Assembly: GCF_026914185.1 (NCBI RefSeq) | Contig: NC_070565.1 | Coordinates: 2,666,001-2,730,000 of the forward strand | From: Puccinia triticina | Taxonomy: Eukaryota > Basidiomycota > Pucciniomycetes > Pucciniales > Pucciniaceae | Length of the DNA stretch: 64,000 nt | Reading direction: 5' to 3' | In this document: in pieces, positions 43,200 through 55,555 of the stretch | Position numbering within the stretch: the first letter of the stretch is position 1 | Layout of the letters: each line of letters starts with the position of its first letter | Position numbers and translations under genes: made by a program | The notes under the pieces: model-generated | Told to the model about the DNA's origin: nothing | Seen by the model: only the letters and a program-made list of their open reading frames with translations | Databases searched by the model: none

Positions 43200-46100
43200 T
43201 TGACCAGTCATCTCCGTTTCCGGCTCAATATTATGCTGTTTGCAAGAGGGGGAGAGTTCAATCATTTGCACTCAAGTCGGTCCCTGTTCCAGGAGCTGGT
43301 TGTTGATTTGTACATCTGCGTCGAAAGGACTCGATTAGACTTCATTCGTAAGAACCAACGGAAATTAAAAGCTGACTTGTATAAAGGGCTTGAGGAGGCC
43401 ATTCGAAATGAGCTTGACATAACTGGGAAGAAGGTGATCCTACCTTTGACTTTCATCGGTTCTCCACGAAATATGGTCCAATTATATCAAGACTCCATGG
43501 CAATTGTCGACCACTATGGAAAACCGTCCTTGTTTGTGACGATCACTGCTAATCCACAATGGTCCGAGATTCAGGCCCTTTTGCACAACGGGCAAACTAC
43601 CAGCGACAGACCGGACATTGTTGCGCGCGTGTTCCGGCTAAAATTAAAGGCTATTTTACATGATCTAACTAGGAACCATCGCCTTGGGCGGGTACAAGCC
43701 TATGTCTTGTTGAGTTTCAAAAACGAGGATTACCGCATTGCCACATAATGCTGATGCTGCATCCTGCTGACATCCCACGCAATGCACCAGCAATCGATGC
43801 GCTGGTGTGTGCTGAAATCCCTGACCCAGAAACGGAACCTCTTCTGTACGCCCAAGTCAAAGCGCAAATGATCCATGGGCCCTGCTCGATAAACAAAGGT
43901 TGCTTGATTGACGGGAGATGTTCGAAGAATTTCCCCAAACCGTGGCAGACGGAAACTCTCATTAGCGAAGATTCATATCCACTTTATCGGCGACGTGATA
44001 ACGGCACGACGGTCTTCAAGTCCGGGCATCGGTACACGAGCCAGCATGCCGTCCCTTATAATAAATATTTACTACTCAAGTACAATTGCCACATTAATGT
44101 TGAAATTCCGTATGGCATCACGGCGACGAAATACTTATTTAAATATATATGCAAAGGAGTTGATTGGTCAGCGCTGCACTTGAAGGATGGAGATGAGACG
44201 TTGAAGTTTGTTCACGGCCGTTACATTGGTCCTTGTGAAGGTTAGTTTTAATTTCTTGTCTTGCTTACTACACCTTAAGGACCGGTAGCGGTCCAATGGT
44301 TTCTGCTATTTTTTGGTTGGTTCTGCTCTAAGCCCATGAAAATTTCGGTACTGTTAAACATATAATCTGTAATATATCTGCTTCCATGACATTGTCCCCG
44401 GTAAAACGACAATGTAAGGCCTGTGTACTGTTTTTGTTTTGTGTACTACATGTTGCCTACCTGGTGTGTAAATGAGTTGTAAATATAATTTGTTGGAATC
44501 ATATGAACAGATCCACAATTCCGTTGTTCAACACCCTGAAACGGTCACCGTACCCTGTCCTGTATCTAGAACCGTGAAAAATATGTTGTTGATTCAAGTC
44601 GCATTAATTTTGTAGCTGTGCACAGGCTTCTGCAATACCCGATATCTGACCGATACCCTGCGATAATGCGACTGGCGCTGCATCTCCCTGGCCATCAGAC
44701 AATATACTATAGGGACGCCGCAGGTGCTCGAGAACAGATGAACTCAGGTCGAGCTGGCTGGACGACGTTGACACAATTCTTTCAATTGAATATCGAGAAC
44801 GCTCAAGGCTACGGGAAATCAGCTCGGGAACTTCTTTATGCTGAATTACCAGATCATTTCTACTGGACCTCGGACAAGAAATGGCTTCCTCGGCGCCGAC
44901 CGTCAGATACAATTGGTCGGTTGTACTTCGCAACCCCTGTCGATGGTGAACGATACTATCTTAGATTACTCCTACTGCACATTAGAGGACCGACCAGCTT
45001 CAGCGACTTAAGGACTGTCGACGGGATTGTCCACAGAACGTTCAGGGAGGCATGTGAAGCGCGAGGATTCTTGACAACTGATGCGCATTACAAATCGTGC
45101 CTTCGCGAGGCGTCCGCGTGGATGTTAAGAGACGGTTTACGCAAGATGTTCTGTATGCTTTTGATTTCTAGCCCCCCATCAAACCCAAATAGACTGTTGA
45201 ACATCTTCAGAGACGAATTGGCCCATGATTGCAGTTATTGACTCCGGTCGCAATTCCCAAGCATTGACGTTTCGGTAGAGGCAGCCCACAGTCTTTGTCA
45301 TTTCCTGATCAAGGAACAGTTGGCTTTGGAGGGCAAAGTTTGGGACGACGTCGGCCTTGATCCTGTCCCACAGTTGCACTGGGAGCTGTATATGCGTGGA
45401 CCTGAAAGCGTTGGGCGTTCTCTTCCAAGCAGACCTCGGATCGATATCGACACACTTAATAGAGACCAGAGGATTTTTTTTGATCAGGTTGTGTTAGGCT
45501 TACACAGCAACAATCCTGTTCCTATTTTTGTTGATGGTCCAGCAGGTTCGGGGAAGAGTTACCTGATGAACGCTATGATTCAACACTTTACGGGAATCCG
45601 AGTCTCAGTGATGGCTGTTGCTTCGTCAGGGGTGGCGGCTATGGTCTTAGAAGGCGGTGGGACGGCACACTCGAAATTGTGTATCCCACTTCAAGTTGAT
45701 CCGCAATCCCACGCGAATTACGACCTGCGCACAAATTTAGGAAGAATTACAAATTTTAATATGGGACGAGATAACGATGACTCACCGGTACGCTGTCGAA
45801 ATGGTGGACCGGTCTCTGCGCTCCCTCCGGGAGTCAGACAAGCCGTTTGGCGGTATGCAAGTGATTTTTGGTGGCGATTTCCGTCAGACGTTGCCAGTGG
45901 TTCAGGGAGGAGATATTTATTCGCAAGGTGCCGCCAGCCTCGTTGGCTCTTACTTGTGGTCTTCGATACGCAGGTATAGTCTCACAGGCAACATGCGACT
46001 CTTGGCAGTGTGCCCAAGACCTGCGGTCGGAGAGATAGACGGCGGCTCACAACATTTCTCAGAGTGGTTGTTACACGTCGGGTCTGGAAGCTCAATGGTG

Positions 46101-46892
46101 AACAACACAGAGGTAATTTCCATAGGTTCTGTCCCCGTAATGACCAACCGAATCGAGGGTGCTGTCATGAAGCGTCTTATCAAGTTTGTCTACGGAAATT
46201 TGGATTCGATGCGGGCTTGCGGTCACGATGATCAACTCGCTCATTTTTATAAATCACGCGCAATTTTAACACCGTTGAATGTAAATGTGGCGCTGCTAAA
46301 ATCCATGTGTCTGGCTTCTTTACCTGGAAGAGCGATCGACGTTCGAGGAGTCGATCAAGTTCTCAGTGACTGCGAAGAAACAATTGGGCCAGAGTCGTTG
46401 TTTAACACTGAAATTCCTGGATTTTCAATGCCATCTCTCCAGCTCAAAGAGGGGATGCCGGTGGTTTGCATCCGGAATTTGACTCTCGGCAGCGGTCTTT
46501 GCAACGGCACACGGCTCTTGATCAGAGGGATTCAACCCCATGTCCTGAAATGCGAAGTGATGACAGGACCCAAATCAGGAGATATAGTTCTTCTGCCAAA
46601 AACGGTCTTAATCCACGAACCTGATCAGTCGTGTGCAACGAGATTTTCCCGGTGCCAATTCCCGATTTACCCGGCTTTTGCAATGACCATAAACAAGGCC
46701 CAAGGACAAACTCTTGACCGGGTTGCGGTGTATCTTCCTCAGCCGGTTTTTGCGCACGGGCAATTATATGTGGCCCTGTCGCGGGCCACGAGTCGAGAGG
46801 GCTTGCATGTTGGCATTGTTGCACAATTGAATATTTCTTTGGAGACAACAAATGTTGTTAACTTAGCTGTTATCAAGACAGCGGTCTCGTGA
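43200..46892 (+). pseudogene. Helitron Rep/helicase gene, frameshifted
   Basis: Rep part: SLFQELVVDLYICVERTRLD, RKLKADLYKGLEEAI, KPSLFVTITANPQWSEIQAL, then (after a frame change near 43700) the HUH motif GLPHCHIMLML, then GPCSINKGCLIDGRCSKNFP and the Tyr motif YLFKYICKG. A GT-AG intron (44241-44615) fits between GPCE and AVHRLLQYP. A TGA at 45239-45241 ends the middle part. The helicase has Walker A GPAGSGKS (45536-45559), a Walker B-like WDEITM after another frame change near 45755, [10 protein letters not shown], and [16 protein letters not shown] .. YVALSRAT at its end. These enzymes nick and unwind the element for rolling-circle movement. Sequence upstream of 43200 is frameshifted and could not be placed. 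Confidence 0.85.
44241..44615 (+). other. Probable spliceosomal intron in the Helitron gene
   Basis: 375 bp from GTTAGT to TTTTGTAG. Removing it joins E to A in a stretch (RYIGPCE/AVHRLL) that is continuous in other Helitron Rep proteins. The interior has stops in all frames. Confidence 0.7.
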
Positions 46893-47170
46893 ATATACTG
46901 TATGAGGTGTATCTCAGAGTTCTTGGTAAGTGTGTTCTCAGAATTGTTTTTGTTGTTAGTTTGTTTTGTACTTGTATTTGTAGCGTATTGTCCCCACTTG
47001 ATAGTTTCTGAATTATCATTGTTAGCTATGTTTTAGCGTGAGTTTTTGTGAAATTGCACTATTTATTACATTGTTCATCTTTTGATTGGTCCGCGGCGTG
47101 TTGCCCAGCAATTGAGCATGATACCTGTGGTGAATAGTGTTGCTTTTGTGTGATATGTCTCTGCGGTGAG

Positions 47171-47194
47171 GCGGCGCAGCCGCGATTTCACTAG
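47171..47194 (+). terminator. Helitron 3' terminal hairpin and CTAG end
   Basis: A 5-bp GC stem with a 3-nt loop and the CTAG terminus, the signal that ends rolling-circle transfer in Helitrons. Confidence 0.85.
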
Positions 47195-47635
47195 TAACTC
47201 AAGAAAATCATGTATCACATTGATTTAGGGCTTGTACCATAGGCTTCAATTTTGCAAAATTGCCACTTTTCTTGTCCTCTACACAATAGTCAAAAATAAG
47301 AGGAGGGTTCAATTGTTAAAATTCTTGACTTTTGGGCCCAAGGCTGTCCTTTGGTGATGTTCAGTTTTAGTTTGAAGAAGTATTGAGGGATATAGATTTG
47401 TAAAAATGGAATTTTCATGCCCTATGGTACAGGCCCTTAGGGGCAGACTAAATGCACTACCAAACTTTACTACATGTACTCCAAAAAATTGGACTGAACA
47501 TCAGTCTACTCCAAGAAATTTGGAGTGGACTGATGTTCACTCCAAGAATTTTGGAGTACAGCCCAGGTGCACTAGAACATCTGGGGACAGAATGATCCTT
47601 ACGTCTCAAGACAGGACCTCCCCTACAACAAAATA
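47195..47635. other. Intergenic with TTGGAGT palindromes
   Basis: Between the Helitron and the next inverted repeat. At 47480-47560 ACTCCAAAAAATTGGACT-type inverted pairs resemble the ends of the 52447-53147 element. No gene. Confidence 0.4.
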
Positions 47636-48916
47636 CACCACCCCAAAAAGGATGGCAATGAGTGCACATTGCCATGCTCTAACATTTCTCTAACACAACT
47701 CTTATATGTATCTTACTGTGAGAATTCCAGCTTAGGGGAACGGTGTTGAACTCATAAAATGAGAAAGACATCGGGAACTGAATCAGCTGCGGAAAATGGT
47801 AAGCAAAGGCGAACCATATTCCGCAGTCCAAGTCTGAGCCGCGGGAGTTAAACTAAACTGTATTCATCTTTTGATGTAAACAGGTTCAACACCCACGAGC
47901 AGCAAGATTAAGCCAGTGGATTATCCCGGCGCAAAGTCACTCATCGAGAGGATCACAACCAGCGCCAAAGGTATGCGGATGTTGATACCTTAAGGTAGTA
48001 GATCAGATAGGAGCTAACGCACTATTCCCCTTCTCATAAAGACAACCTAGTTGTAGGAGAACAGACCGGACCCACCAATACCGCACAACAAGCTGGTAAA
48101 ACAATCGGTGAGTGTCTTGTGTTAAAAGCCTCGAAAGCGAGACAAAAGAGAAGACACTGACACAAAGCTGTTTCAATAACAGACAGTGTTAAGTCTCTTC
48201 TCGATCGTCTCGCCGAAGCGAAGTGAACAATCACTTAGGCCAAAAGGCTCACAAGAGTAAGAGAAAAACTCTACCACCAATCCTAGAAGAGAGCGGTAGA
48301 AGACTAACGTCCAACATGCACCGTGATTGACTTGCAGAGACAGAGAACCGCATACGGGTCTCTTTTCCTTTATCTCATCTATCTATCTAACAATCTCTAG
48401 TAGAGAGCGGTCTTGCTCCTGCTCTTAGGTAAAGCGCTCAACTCTGCTTTATTTAATTCCTCAAGAATAAACCTATTGTATCTACAAGATTAGTTTTATC
48501 TGATACAATGAAATCTCTTAGTTCTTTGAAATCTTTCACTTACTTCCCTCAAAAACACCTCTTACTTTCCTGAAACAACCCTCTTACTTTCCTCAAACAC
48601 CCGCCACCACCCCAAAAAGAAAGGCAATGGGTGCTTATGGCCATACTCTAAAGCTTCTCTTACTTGGATAATTCCAGTGTAGAGCCAGGGTTCTCAGTAG
48701 TGATTTTGGATGATTGTACAAAATCACTTCCAGGATGTATGTGCAATATGAGTAGGGAGGGATGGGATCAGTTAACCAAGTAAAAACAAGTTTAAATCTC
48801 AGTTACATGAATGTATCACAAGGTTATACTTGGTGGTAAGACCGGGTAAGACCTATGTAATAGCAATGTATTGATCATGGCAATGTGTGCACATTGCCAT
48901 CCTTTTTGGGGTGGTG
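47636..48916. mobile_element. Possible inverted-repeat element enclosing a small gene
   Basis: CACCACCCCAAAAAGGATGG plus GCAATGAGTGCACATTGCCA at 47636-47675 is answered inverted at 48877-48916. A third, direct copy starts at 48604. The interval holds the four-exon gene at 47759-48226. No transposase and no clear target duplication, so it could also be local repeats flanking a normal gene. Confidence 0.4.
47759..48226 (+). CDS. Very small four-exon gene, 78 aa
   Basis: Exons 47759-47798, 47884-47970, 48042-48107 and 48183-48226 total 237 nt and close in frame at TGA. All three introns are phase 1, with good signals (GTAAGC..AACAG, GTATGC..AAAG, GTGAGT..AACAG; 71-85 bp). The product starts MRKTSGTESAAENG and ends SVKSLLDRLAEAK. 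It is Ser/Thr/Lys-rich and hydrophilic, with no signal peptide or membrane segment. Two short helices (AKSLIERITTSAK and the C-terminus) are likely. I do not recognise a family. Four coordinated splice junctions in one short stretch are hard to get by chance, so I consider it real. It lies between a Helitron and repeats. Confidence 0.65.
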
Positions 48917-49069
48917 ATATGGTCCAGATACAGGCCCTGTGCTAAGCCCCATGACAGCTTCATGAAGCCATCTTCCAACCCCTTGCACAATCCACCATCC
49001 AAATTCCACATCACCAGACAGAAGCAGCCGGTGTGGTGCTCCATCCCAAACCATTAGTCGTATTTTATT
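48227..49069. other. Intergenic, mostly repeats
   Basis: Includes the repeat copies at 48604 and 48877-48916. No gene is supported. Confidence 0.4.
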
Positions 49070-49935
49070 GCTTTCCTTTACATATATTCATCATTACATT
49101 GCCCATTTCCCCATAACCCTTCAAAAATACCTCATTATTATTGCATATTCAGATTCTACGCCAAATTTCACGTATAGTCACTCATACATAGTATTCCCTT
49201 ATCTTCAATGGTTCAATAGTTATAGAGGATATAAGACTTACAGAAAACTTACAGTCTTCATTAGTCACAACACTCATTTCATTAGTAACTTAGTTGAATC
49301 ATTACATCACATTCTTTTCACAGATAATTTCTCATATGCTAAACTCTTTACATACATTACTCATTATGTACTATGGCTATTGTACACATTACATCATTGG
49401 ATCTGTGCTTACCTCTTTCAGTAGTGCTCATCATTACAAGTTGTTACTATGTTCACATCACTTTCCCCATTTGTAAAACCTTTTATTTCCATAGCCAGAA
49501 CCTTTCCCCATTTGTACAGCCTTCCTTCCCATAGCCAGAACTCCTCATTGTCTGTGCTCATCCTTCCTTCATATAAGAACTGTCCTTTTCCCCTCACTTG
49601 TACCTTATGCAGAATTTTAGATACAGAAATTATAGTGCCCATTCTCATCAACCCATTGCTATTGAATCATTGCCATTGCTTTCCCCTTCAACCATTGCCC
49701 CAACCCTCTCATCCTCAGTAGCCAAGCAGTAGATAAAGCTCATAGTACTAGCTCCTAAGATCAAGTAGAAATCAGCCACATCTTTTCTTTCTTTTTTGTA
49801 GTGTTACTTTCATCCCCTCAGCATTAGTCAGGAAGGCAGCCTCATCAGCACCCTTGCATAGCTTACATTTGTATTAGTGTTGCTATCCATTTTCCTTCCA
49901 AGCTCTATTATCCCCTTTGAGTAGTTTCACACTGG
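49070..49935. repeat. Dispersed AT-rich repeat, copy 1
   Basis: A diverged direct copy of about 60800-61670: shared CATATTCAGATTCTAC (with small changes), TAGTCACTCA, TTAGTCAGGAAGGCAGC, GCATAGCTTAC and the end AGTAGTTYCACAC. Non-coding; type unknown. Confidence 0.6.
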
Positions 49936-50858
49936 CATTAGTTAGTTGCTTGCAGCACATCCACCAAACAGGGTGGACAGACCAGACATCCAATCCACAG
50001 TGGCTCATCACGGCCACAATCAATTCACACCACATATATGGCACCCCACCACAACTGCCATGTGCAACGGTCCTCAGCAAGATGAAGCTGGCACAAAATC
50101 TTGCAGGTTTTGTCCGCTTGCTTGTGGTAGCGGCACGCAATGTGCAACACACAATGCCACTGATTTTTTTTAAGTTCAGATTTGATTTGACATTGTGCAA
50201 TGTAGTGTATATCTACTATATCTGCAAAAAAAGGGGCATTTAAACACCAATAAAAAGAAACCACATGTGAAAAATTACCTAAACATTTTGGTTGGGGTGG
50301 ATATTAATCAAGCAGCAAAGTAAAATTGTATTATCAAGTGTTTCAATTTTGTTGCTTGCGGCTTTGGATGCCTTGCTTCATTTGTGGGCATGATTCCAAC
50401 CATGGGGGGTGGGCAAACTTTTCATCCAGTGAGTTGACCGGCTTCTCTGAAGAAGTATTCTCCTGAGTAATGCAGATACAGCATTTGGTGGGGCACCTTG
50501 AATCTCATGTGGTACAAGTGTTTGAATCGTGTGGTTCACTGTACTTGTTGCAGAGTGGAAAACATTTTGCACCACTGGGCTGTATGACCTAACTTCCAGC
50601 AGCAAAAACATTGAGGAACCAATCATACATAATGTGCGCCTTGATAGAGTTCATTTTGAAGAAAGATTCCTGCTTTTTCTAGCTTGAGGGCAATCTCCTT
50701 GTTGAGTAATTATAGTACTATCAAGAGGTTTTTCTTTCCTTTTGCTAACAGTTACCCAGCCATTGGGCTGATTGAATCAATGATGGGTCAATACAGCTCT
50801 GAGTACCTAATTCATGAAGATGGGTTTGGTTTGTTGGATCAAAGTTTGTTGGTATATT

Positions 50859-51970
50859 CACCAGGGGAGACTTTGACGCACTCTCCAGAGAGTGCCAGAG
50901 TCTAATTTTATGTTGTTCTGGGTCTGATGTGAGTCAGATGCGGATTAGGAAATGATTGATCAATTCTCCAGAAGTCAATGGGAAGTGTGTCAGAAGTGAT
51001 GCGGAATTATCACAGGTCCTTGTGCAATGTTGTATAGAACCATTTAATTTTCTAAGTATAACTTAATTACAATCTTTCATGATATCATAGTTAATCAATG
51101 CCCAATTATTACTCATTTATGGTGAATTTCTGTTGATCAATTTCTCTATGTCAAAGGGGTTCCAAACAATGTAAATGTGACCTGCGGGTGCTTTCATGGC
51201 TTTCTGACCAGTTTTTACTTGTAATGGAGCTGTAAAAGGCGCCTCCAGTGATCTGTCACCCTAATGTACGCGCGTACACAGAGGTGACATTGGCAAAGTG
51301 GACAAAAACACACATGCATGTGCATGGAGACATTGGAAAACAAACAAACACAAAAAGAACTCACAAGCTCATATATGTTAAGAAGCCAGGATATCTATCT
51401 GAAATCTGGGACCACACACCACCAAGCTTTACTTGACTCATATTTTCACCCTACTTTCATCCTCTTTTGGCTCAATTCTAGATGATACCGGCCTTCTTTA
51501 GGGAAATATGCCAATACAGATGGGCCTTTCACATCATTTTAACAGGGATATACATGCTGTTGATCTGCGGGAGGCCCAACCTGTGATTTGTGACAAACTT
51601 ACAAATGCGCACATAACAGTTACATTAGCAAACTGAAAACAATTACCACCTTCATGCACCATTAAATAATACAAATTGAAACCCAATAATTCATCTTAAT
51701 TACAAAACACTTCAAATTGAATTATGATTTGATTGTGGCCATTGTGTCTTAGTGGTTTCAACCACATTCCAGTTGTGTCCCAGTTGACTTCTGCATGACT
51801 TCTGGATGGTTTATGCATGAATCCAGGATCAGTTTCAGATCATTTGTGGATTAGTTCCAGAATTTTTCATTAATTCTTACACTACTTTCATCAAAGGCAT
51901 CCAGCACAGTTATGGAAAAAGGGTACAGTATGGCACTCTCTGGAGAGTGCGTCAAAATCTCCCCTGGTGA
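50859..51970. mobile_element. Inverted-repeat element inside the LINE relic (ATT duplication)
   Basis: About 40-bp inverted ends starting CACCAGGGGAGACTTTGACG and ending CGTCAAAATCTCCCCTGGTG. ATT lies on both sides, a 3-bp duplication. Reading of the LINE frame across the point (FPVILHN to IPTNFDP) is continuous if the insert and one ATT are discounted. The interior has no recognised gene. Confidence 0.65.
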
Positions 51971-52446
51971 TTGTGGAGGATTACTGGAAATCAACTTGGA
52001 AACGTTTTGAGGTTGCTGCTAACTAGCTCTGTCCATGTATGTTTTTTGGTGAGGAGCCATTGGGCTTGTTCTTGGGTGTTAGTGTAAATTTTGAGATCTT
52101 TTGATGGGAGGATTGCAATACCGTCTGCCTCCATAATTTGCAAGTCGGAATTAGTGTTTATTGAGGTCATCACATTATTGATTTTGGTAGTGATTTGCGG
52201 AGCTGTCATTGAGTCTAAAGCTGTGAATCCCAGTGGTGTACCGTGTATGTAGGAAAACGCTGGCCTTCTTGAATTCATTTATTTCTGAGTTGGAGGGTGC
52301 CAAAGGTACTTGCTGCCCTTTTGATTGATTCATTTTCTTCTTGTTCTTATCTCTATCAATCAAGGCCCATGTGGCAGGTGGAGGAGGCGCCATGATCCAC
52401 ATTCAATATTCCAACCAATCCAAACATTTGGTTATCCTTTCTAAAA

Positions 52447-53147
52447 GGGTCGGGCTTTAGGCACGCCAAAAAGATGCCGGATACACGCCAAAAAAGGCGT
52501 GAACTCCAGACCACTCCAAGATTTTTGGAGTGGAGGATTGTTCACTCCAAAACCAGCCCCCATTTGGAGTGCCCAACCCGGAACTCCAGGCTGGTATGGA
52601 TTGAACACCCTGCCACGCCAAAACCAGCCCCCCCTTGATGGCCGGTCTGCGCTGGCCATCGAGGGCAGTCAGTATTTACACTCAATGACCGGTTTGTACC
52701 GGTCATCAAGAGGACACACCCCTCTTGATGACCGGTCATTGAGAGGATATATCCCTCTCTATGACTGGTCTGTACCGGTCATTGAGAGGGATCTATCCTT
52801 TCGATGAGCGGGATAGACCGGTCATCAAGAGGGGCGTGTCCCCTTAATGACCGGCCTATCCCGGTCATCAAGAGGGATCTGTGCTCTTGATGACCTCGAT
52901 GACCGGTCAGTCCCGGTCATCAAGAGGGGCGTGTCCTCTTGATGACCGGCCTATCCCGGTCATCAAGAGGGATCTGTCCTCTCGATGACCGGGATCCTCT
53001 CAATGACGAGTGCCGGGTTGGGCACTCCAAATGGGGGCTGGTTTTGGAGTGAACAATCCTCCACTCCAAAAATCTTGGAGTGGTCCGGAGTTCACGCCTT
53101 TTTTGGCGTGTATCCGGCATTTTTTTGGCGTGCCTAAAGCCTGACCC
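52447..53147. mobile_element. hAT-like inverted-repeat element carrying a hairpin array, copy 2
   Basis: 701 bp with a perfect 8-bp target duplication TTCTAAAA (52439-52446, 53148-53155). The inverted ends run about 130 bp: GGGTCGGGCTTTAGGCACGC .. and .. GCGTGCCTAAAGCCTGACCC, including ACTCCAAGATTTTTGGAGT pairs. The centre (about 52640-53005) is an array of hairpins with CCTCTTGATGACCGG/CCGGTCATCAAGAGG arms, as in the 2426-3076 and 19655-20635 arrays. No transposase. Inserted in the LINE ORF1 relic. Confidence 0.85.
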
Positions 53148-53468
53148 TTCTAAAATTATACTTTCCTGTCAAGTTTCCATTGTTTTACTTGTTTTGTTGC
53201 CTTTACTAGTGTTTTCCGCTTGGGTATTTATGTCAGAGCTGACCTCAGCAGAATCTATCTGGATTTGGATGGTGTTGCTTAAAACATGACAAATGTGTTC
53301 AAAGTTGAGTGCGCATGTAGGGTTTTTTTCTGAGGCTGTTTCAGCAAGAAATTGGTAAAGGAGTCTGGTGATCTGAATGGCCAGCTGGAGGGGTGTCTCT
53401 GGTAGAAATCCTGTAGGTGAAGGCAATTGATCTGGGGCAGGGGATGGAGACATGATGAATGCCACCAA

Positions 53469-54840
53469 TAACGTGTGAGAAATATTAGAGAGAGTTTGTT
53501 TTTATTGTGCATACATCCAGGTAGGAAACAAGCTACCTGGAAAAACACAATTCAACAGAAAAATAGGCACCAAAGTGAAGCTGAAAGTATGGAAAGGAAA
53601 GAAAAATACAAGAGCTCTGTATAGGGGGGGGGGGGGGATTAGAAATTTAGAAACCAGATATGTACAAATGCATAGATCAAGAGCAAAGGCTTAGCAGGTT
53701 GCTGAGCTGGGAGGCAGAGAAGTATTTTCTTTGGCAAGAATAGCCATCTTCAACATGACTTCAAGCTTGGTGGTTGGCCAAATGATTTCCGCATTGAGCT
53801 GATACAAGAAATTATCTCCTGTGGCCAAAGGACCAAGCTCTATTTATGCAAACTGACCACCTGCCACCCGCATAGCTGAACAGTTTTACCTCTTGGCAAC
53901 ACTGTGATAATGCAAACAAGGACCATTGCTGACACTCTAATCCACAACCCACTTCAAATTCACTTCAAACTCCAGCACTCATCATCCATGTCCATGCACG
54001 CTGGAACAGTTAGTACAACCATCATGCAGGCGTGTGTGAGGCATCAGCCACAGGTTGATTTTGTTTTGAGCAGGAAGAATCCAAGGAAAAAAACACCACT
54101 GTGGCGCATAAAGATGCTGATCCATTTGTTGTCAATTCTGCCAAATTGCCCAGGAATAAGGAGGTCGTCAAATGGGCCAATTTCCCAAGGGGAAAAGAGC
54201 ACATCCAGCACCTCATTCCAATTTTAGAGGAAGGACTGGCTGCCTGGCTTGGGGAAGGGGGGAGTGTTTCCAACAATGGAGAGGGCGCGGAGAAAGAATG
54301 AATGCAGAGTTGTGTGTAATTCAACATCATGAAATTACAGTTTTGTGTAAAACAGTTTTTACTTATCAATGTGCATAAATGCTTGCGGGTAGCGATGCCC
54401 GTGATGTGGCTGTGCTGTGATGCCATGCCTGTGGCTGGGTGGTATTCTTGCCGGGGCAAATTCAGGGCATTTTGTCTTGCACAGTGGTCAAGGACTGTTT
54501 TAAGGTGTTGAGATTGCCAGCTCATCAATCAGAAGGGGCTAGGAGGTCTGCTGTTTGGAAGGATAGCATTGCCCCATCAGGTGATGTTGATTGGCGGCCT
54601 TGTCTCATTGGGACCGGATTTTGCCATATCTGTGGGTAGCCAATGTCAAATTGTTGCCTTGTGCGGTTTGACCACAAACTTTGAAAAATATGTGTCTGTG
54701 GTGTAGACAAGCGTTCACTCTAGAGAATGTTTATTTGTACCCGTGGCGGCTACCTAGTACCGCTCACACTGGGAGTGGTGCAATAGCAATACCCGCCGGG
54801 GTTTTTTTTCATTGAAACGCACTCTCAAGCCCCAAAGGGG
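53469..54840. other. Intergenic, with a 12-13-base G run
   Basis: A homopolymer of G lies at about 53626-53638. Short frames near 54010-54530 show no motif. No gene supported. Confidence 0.4.
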
Positions 54841-55555
54841 GTGCCAAATGACTCACTAAACTCTTGATGGCTGGGTGACCGGTCATCAGGAGGGCCCTAA
54901 CTTATCAAAGTCCCTTGTCCCTTTGTGGCAAGCAAGGGAACCTTGTTGAGGTGTGACACACAACCCTTGACCACAGGGATGAGGGAATTACGCTCAAGTG
55001 GCCGTGTCTCACGTGTGAGGATCTTGGGGTTCTGGTGTAAAACAACTTCCATGCCCCAGGAAAGATACTTACCATGACCCAATTAAGAAATCTTTTGGAG
55101 CCACTAATCCTGAGCTTCTTGGCTTTGGATCCACCAACTCAGATTTATCAAATCCTGGATATAACCCATCACCCCATATGTAGAAATGCCCTACAGTGAA
55201 AGAGCTGGCTATGGCAAGCCAAACCTTCTTTTAGTTAAAAAAAAAAACAATAATTAAAAAGAGACATTCAAGGGAAAAAAAGAATAATAAAAATCAAGAA
55301 AGTCAACACTGCCAGGGAATGAGAGCATGTCCAAAAGAAGGAAAAAGAAATCTGAGCAGAGGAATTGATGCACAATCAAGCAGTGCTAGTCCCTTGAAAA
55401 ATTTCCAGTGGCATTGTGAGAGATGAAATTTAAAATGAAGAAAAAGAAACAATTCTTTGATCCTCACATACAAGCTCTGTTGTCTTGGGTATAAGCCTTG
55501 CATGCACTTCACGCATGGCTCTCGCCAGCAAGTGCTTGCAAGGCTTTGTTAAGCT
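54841..55555. other. Intergenic with one stray hairpin unit
   Basis: A single array-type unit (CTCTTGATGGCTGGGTGACC.. GGTCATCAGGAGGG) lies at 54862-54894. AGGCTTTGTTAAGCT at 55540-55554 matches the end of the 14.3-15.7 kb repeats. Confidence 0.45.

Larger units (their letters stand above)
42430..47194 (+). mobile_element. Helitron, decayed autonomous type
   Basis: Carries Rep (HUH) and PIF1-like helicase sequence in order. The 3' end is textbook: a GC hairpin GCGGC GCA GCCGC at 47171-47183, then 7 bases, then CTAG at 47191-47194 followed by T, the expected A/T target. The 5' end (TC after an A) is not certain; candidates lie between 42300 and 42430. The reading frames are broken, so it is not autonomous now. 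Confidence 0.85.
50340..53468 (-). pseudogene. LINE ORF1 (Gag-like) relic, Tad-like, broken by two elements
   Basis: On the minus strand, from MSPSPAPDQLPSPTGFLPET near 53450 it continues to APPPPATWALIDRDKNKKK, then LPSKDLKIYTNTQEQAQWLL and TKKHTWTELVSSNLKTFPS. It resumes after an insert with NIPTNFDPTNQTHLHELGTQ and ends with a zinc knuckle CFCCWKLGHTAQWC (about 50569-50611). This order (RNA-binding fold then CCHC) is that of ORF1 proteins of fungal LINEs. Frameshifts and stops are present and no reverse transcriptase follows, so it is a dead fragment. Elements at 50859-51970 and 52447-53147 interrupt it. A 5'-truncation or a missing ORF2 is consistent with decay. Confidence 0.65.
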
